Shown: one piece after another, positions 60,928 through 64,000 of the stretch
How positions within the stretch are numbered: position 1 is the first letter of the stretch
How the letters are laid out: the number at the start of each line of letters is the position of its first letter
Source: JANRJY01 sp033763735
Lineage (GTDB): Bacteria; Bacteroidota; Bacteroidia; Cytophagales; UBA9547
Length of the DNA stretch: 64,000 nt
Direction of reading: 5' to 3'
NCBI GenBank assembly: GCA_033763735.1
Contig: JANRJY010000087.1
Location: forward strand, 1-64,000
The notes under the pieces: model-generated
What the model was told of the DNA's origin: nothing
What the model saw: the letters and a program-made list of their open reading frames with translations, nothing else
Databases searched by the model: none
Program-made: the position numbers and the translations under genes

Positions 60928-61521
60928 CTAATTATTCTCTGATTGTTTTTTATAAATTTCTCTTTCAATTCGGATATCCGGAACCAGCCATATCAAAGCA
61001 ATTAACACATAGATTCCTCCGGACACCCACAGGTTAATCCAGGAAAAACTTATACCAACCAAATATAAAATAGGTGACATTTTACCTTTGATGTCCTTGC
61101 CGATGGCCTTTGCAAGTATGGATTCTTTCCCATCAATTTTTATAATTTGGAGTTGCAATATAAAGTAGGCTATGGCCGACATTAAAAGTATAAAGCCATA
61201 CATGGCCATAGGGATATTACTGAAGCTGTTTTCGCCCATCCAACCGGTAACAAATGGGATTAATGAAAGCCAAAAAAGCAAATGCAGATTGGCCCACAGA
61301 ATATTTCCGCTCACCTTTGATACGGTATGCATCATGTGATGGTGGTTGTTCCAATAGATGCCAATATAAATAAAGCTCAACAGATAGCTAAGGAAAATAG
61401 GCATTAGTGGAATCAAATCAGATAATTCCTTTCCGTGAGGCACCTTTATTTCGAGTACCATTATGGTGATAATAATGGCCAATACGCCATCGCTGAATGC
61501 TTCTAATCGTCCTTTGCTCAT
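60928..61521 (-). CDS. TMEM175-family (DUF1211) potassium channel protein
   Basis: A 197-residue protein with six hydrophobic helices. The N-terminal RLEAFSDGVLAIIITIMVLE is the conserved TM1 motif (RxxxFSDGVxAI) of TMEM175/DUF1211, in which it lines the pore. Bacterial members form potassium-permeable leak channels. The two halves of six helices seen in the human protein correspond here to one unit. Convergent with mgtC. Confidence 0.9.
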   Translation of the reverse strand: MSKGRLEAFSDGVLAIIITIMVLEIKVPHGKELSDLIPLMPIFLSYLLSFIYIGIYWNNHHHMMHTVSKVSGNILWANLHLLFWLSLIPFVTGWMGENSFSNIPMAMYGFILLMSAIAYFILQLQIIKIDGKESILAKAIGKDIKGKMSPILYLVGISFSWINLWVSGGIYVLIALIWLVPDIRIEREIYKKQSENN

Positions 61522-61749
61522 TGGGGTGATAGATTTAAGTTGGAATGAATCTGCTGTTCGTCATATTAGCGAGCGCATGTCGAACGAAAGATACAAAGGG
61601 ATTTTCAATCCCGTAAGTATTTGTTAGTTTTCATTTCGTAGGATTATATATGCTATTTTTTTTGCCGTTGTTGGTACTCCCAATTTGCCCTTGTGTCTTT
61701 TGTCCAACAAGAAGATAAGTTCGTTTGTTGGTGACCTCCGCTATTTCCA

Positions 61750-61842
61750 ATGTACTTGGAAGTGTATGGCAGTAAAAATAAGATTATGAACTTTAATCGT
61801 TTTTTGATATCAAGTGATATAATTGATGCTGTAGAGAGCTAA
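61750..61842 (+). pseudogene. 3' remnant of an mgtC paralogue
   Basis: This 93-bp segment aligns without gaps to the last 93 bp of mgtC (60809-60901), with 11 differences, most in third codon positions, and both end at a TAA. It has no upstream frame. The substitutions suggest that it was once a second functional gene, later deleted except for the tail. Other parts of the 61522-61928 gap show nothing recognisable. Confidence 0.7.
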
Positions 61843-61928
61843 GTAACTTTTGAAAGCTAAAGTATAGTGTCTCGTTCTGAAAAAGAAATACTACCGGGTA
61901 TGAAATCATAGAAGATTGGTTAATTACT

Positions 61929-64000
61929 TCAATCAATTATCTCAAACTCCGTTCTGCGGTTTTGTTTACGTCCTTCTTCCACATCATTACTTGCAACGGG
62001 TCTATCTGAACCATAGCCTTTGGTGACTAATCGTTCTTTAGGTACACCATGTGAAATCAGGTATTCGTAAATAGCAATTGCTCTTTTTTGTGATAGTTCT
62101 TTGTTTATTTTTACAGAACCACGATTATCAGTGTGACCGGATATTTCTAATTTAAGCTTATTATATTTTAATAAAAAACGTACCAAAAAATCCAACTCCG
62201 TATTTGATTCCGGATCAAGTTCCGACTCACCACTTTCAAAGAAAATATTTCTTAGTGTAAATCTTTCTCCCTTTTTTGGTTTATGAAGTGCCATATCTTC
62301 CTTTTTTTCAGTAATTGTCACATCCTGAGGCAAATGCAACATGGATGAATAAAAAATATATCCTTCCTTTTCTACATCTATCGAATAGTCATATCCCTTT
62401 GGTAACGTAATTACTAATTCCCCTAATTCATTCGTATTCAACTCAATAGTACGCTTGTGCGAGTGGAGTTGGTGAATATCCACTTTACAAGTCAATGGTG
62501 CCTTACTTTGAACATCTGTAACTTTAATTTTGTAAGTAATTCTATTGTTACCTACAAATTCATTGATATCATTAGTTATTACAGTTGCAACCGACTTATT
62601 CATTTTTATTCCTGCCATATTGTAGTCAGAAAGTGGCTTTGAACTCAGAAAATGTTGCACTTTTAAGCCATCCGGTCCGCTAACCAATGCTTTTTGAGTA
62701 TAATTAGAGTCTAATGCAATGTAATACAGGTCTTTATCCCCTACCCCTCCTTTGCGGGCCGAAGCAAAGTAAGCATGCTTTCCGTTGTCAGCAAGCGAAA
62801 AGTATATATCATCGTCTGCAGAATTAATTGGATACCCAATATTAATAGGGTCTTTCCATTTGTTAGTTTTTTTATCAAATTTCACTGAAAATATGTCGTA
62901 TCCTCCCATACAATTGTGCCCATTGGAGCTGAAAAATAAAGTTGTACCATCAGGACTTATAAATGGCGCATCTTCATCCAATTCGCTGTTGATCCGAGTA
63001 CCCATATTCACAGGGTCGCTCCACTTTCCATCTTTATCCATTTTTGAATAATAAATATCTAACCCTCCGTGCCCTTCCGGACGATTGCTTGAAAAATATA
63101 TGGTTTTACCATCTTTTGAAAAACATGCCGAAGGTTCTTTGTACTTAGTATTAATTTTCTTACTGATTGGTTCCGGCTTACTCCAATTATTGTTTGTTTG
63201 TTTTGAAATATAAATATCTCCTCCATTATCAGCCCTATATAATAATAATGTTTTACTATCTGAAGAAATGGCTATACATGCATCGTGTGATGGGGTATTA
63301 ACCGGTGGACCCAAATTTTCAGGTAAATCCCAGTTCCCAAGCATATTTTTTCTGGAAATCCAAATATCTTCAAAAGGCAAGTTGTCTTCGTCCATTTTAT
63401 ATCCCATATTCTGAGGTCGTCTTGCCGTAAAAACCATTGTTTTGCCGTCTCCTGATACAAATGGTGCATACTCAGGGAAAATAGTATTTACTTTTTGATC
63501 TATTAAATTAATATCATGCTCATACATATGGTAATATATCAATTTGGCATTTTGGCATTCTTCTATTCTCCTTCTCGTTTTCATTTTTTCTTCTAAAACT
63601 GAAGACCCAATTTGAGTGCAAATTTTATCATTTACGTATGTCATGTACTTGTCGTAATAATTTTCAGCCTCATCAAATTGCAAATTCAAATGATATGCCC
63701 TACCCAATCGGTAAAGAATATCCGGTGCACTTTCAAAATCAATGTCAAAAGCGGTTTGATAATATTTCACCGCAGAGTCTTTACTGGGCGATAATTCATA
63801 ACACTTGCCTAACCAATAATATGCTTCAGCGAAATTCTTTTTTAGGGTAAGGCACTTTTTGAACATAATTGTTGCTTGTCTGTAATTACCTTTATTATAT
63901 AATTCAATTCCTGATAGCAATTCAGAATTATTTGATTTCAAATTTTGTGCGCATAAAATGTTGAAAGAAAAAAAGCATACACAGAAATTAAAAAATAAAA
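61929..64000 (-). CDS. TPR-PD40-OmpA family envelope protein, copy 2, N-terminus beyond window
   Basis: The frame stays open past a TTG at 63941 to the window edge, reading FFNFCVCFFSFNILCAQNLKS (a signal peptide tail ending CAQ), so the true start lies outside. The mature part has TPR helices, PD40 repeats (FTARRPQNMGYK, SSNRPEGHGGLDIYYSK, SSNGHNCMGGYDIFSVK), a beta-sandwich domain and an OmpA domain (ISGHTDNRGSVKINKELSQKR; VTKGYGSDRPVASND). It is a homologue of the gene at 55081-57348 with the same domain order and is presumably an envelope protein attached to peptidoglycan. Confidence 0.85.
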   Translation of the reverse strand, partial: LFFNFCVCFFSFNILCAQNLKSNNSELLSGIELYNKGNYRQATIMFKKCLTLKKNFAEAYYWLGKCYELSPSKDSAVKYYQTAFDIDFESAPDILYRLGRAYHLNLQFDEAENYYDKYMTYVNDKICTQIGSSVLEEKMKTRRRIEECQNAKLIYYHMYEHDINLIDQKVNTIFPEYAPFVSGDGKTMVFTARRPQNMGYKMDEDNLPFEDIWISRKNMLGNWDLPENLGPPVNTPSHDACIAISSDSKTLLLYRADNGGDIYISKQTNNNWSKPEPISKKINTKYKEPSACFSKDGKTIYFSSNRPEGHGGLDIYYSKMDKDGKWSDPVNMGTRINSELDEDAPFISPDGTTLFFSSNGHNCMGGYDIFSVKFDKKTNKWKDPINIGYPINSADDDIYFSLADNGKHAYFASARKGGVGDKDLYYIALDSNYTQKALVSGPDGLKVQHFLSSKPLSDYNMAGIKMNKSVATVITNDINEFVGNNRITYKIKVTDVQSKAPLTCKVDIHQLHSHKRTIELNTNELGELVITLPKGYDYSIDVEKEGYIFYSSMLHLPQDVTITEKKEDMALHKPKKGERFTLRNIFFESGESELDPESNTELDFLVRFLLKYNKLKLEISGHTDNRGSVKINKELSQKRAIAIYEYLISHGVPKERLVTKGYGSDRPVASNDVEEGRKQNRRTEFEIID

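Noticed and set aside
1..64000. CRISPR array
   Set aside because: No series of regularly spaced direct repeats with unique spacers, and no cas genes.

Overview
The window is AT-rich, has weak Shine-Dalgarno signals, uses promoters of the form TTTG-N19-TANNTTTG, and encodes a 287-residue primary sigma factor that begins directly at region 1.2. It also holds PD40/OmpA, CHAT-TPR, GH92, IlvD/FAH and Bacteroides-type integrase families. All of this points to a chromosome of the phylum Bacteroidota; I cannot resolve the genus.

Positions 1-22754 hold two integrative elements lying in tandem at one tRNA-Thr(TGT) gene whose 5' part is outside the window to the left. The right end of element 1 (1-3850) carries a BT4734/VirE-like primase fragment, an excisionase-type HTH protein, an uncharacterised protein and an IntDOT-like integrase, and it ends on a displaced 46-nt tRNA 3' half. 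Element 2 (about 18.9 kb) is bounded by a 17-bp direct repeat of the tRNA 3' end (3837-3853 and 22738-22754). Its right end repeats the same module order: RepA-like ATPase, HTH, uncharacterised protein, integrase. Its cargo has two parts. On the left is a plus-strand cassette of four small genes, followed by about 1.2 kb of non-coding DNA rich in long inverted repeats whose G-U wobbles fit a plus-strand RNA. On the right is a minus-strand defence island: an OLD-family nuclease with a type III restriction-modification pair, then a GHKL-ATPase/PD-(D/E)XK protein, a PUA/Nmad-like protein and a HEPN protein, then a DUF3800 protein.

Positions 22755-36250 return to chromosome-like content. After decayed fragments (HicA-like toxin, IS3-type OrfA) comes a five-gene operon for non-phosphorylative deoxysugar (rhamnose/fucose type) oxidation with a divergent AraC regulator. 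A GH92 mannosidase and a beta-helix GH28-like glycosidase follow, then an IGHMBP2-type helicase and a broken REP-associated transposase.

Positions 36250-51300 are rich in envelope genes: a TPR histidine kinase, a BamA/TamA-like barrel, a cluster of secreted paralogues with a DUF6175-like protein, a toxin-antitoxin pair whose toxin carries an early stop, and an operon coupling an outer-membrane barrel, a TPR-CHAT protease and a small secreted protein.

Positions 51400-64000 hold core genes (rpoD, pnp, rpsO), two paralogous TPR-PD40-OmpA proteins, a GAF membrane sensor with a small partner, and a group of small membrane proteins (channel-like, MgtC, TMEM175-like). A 93-bp echo of the mgtC 3' end lies in the last long gap.
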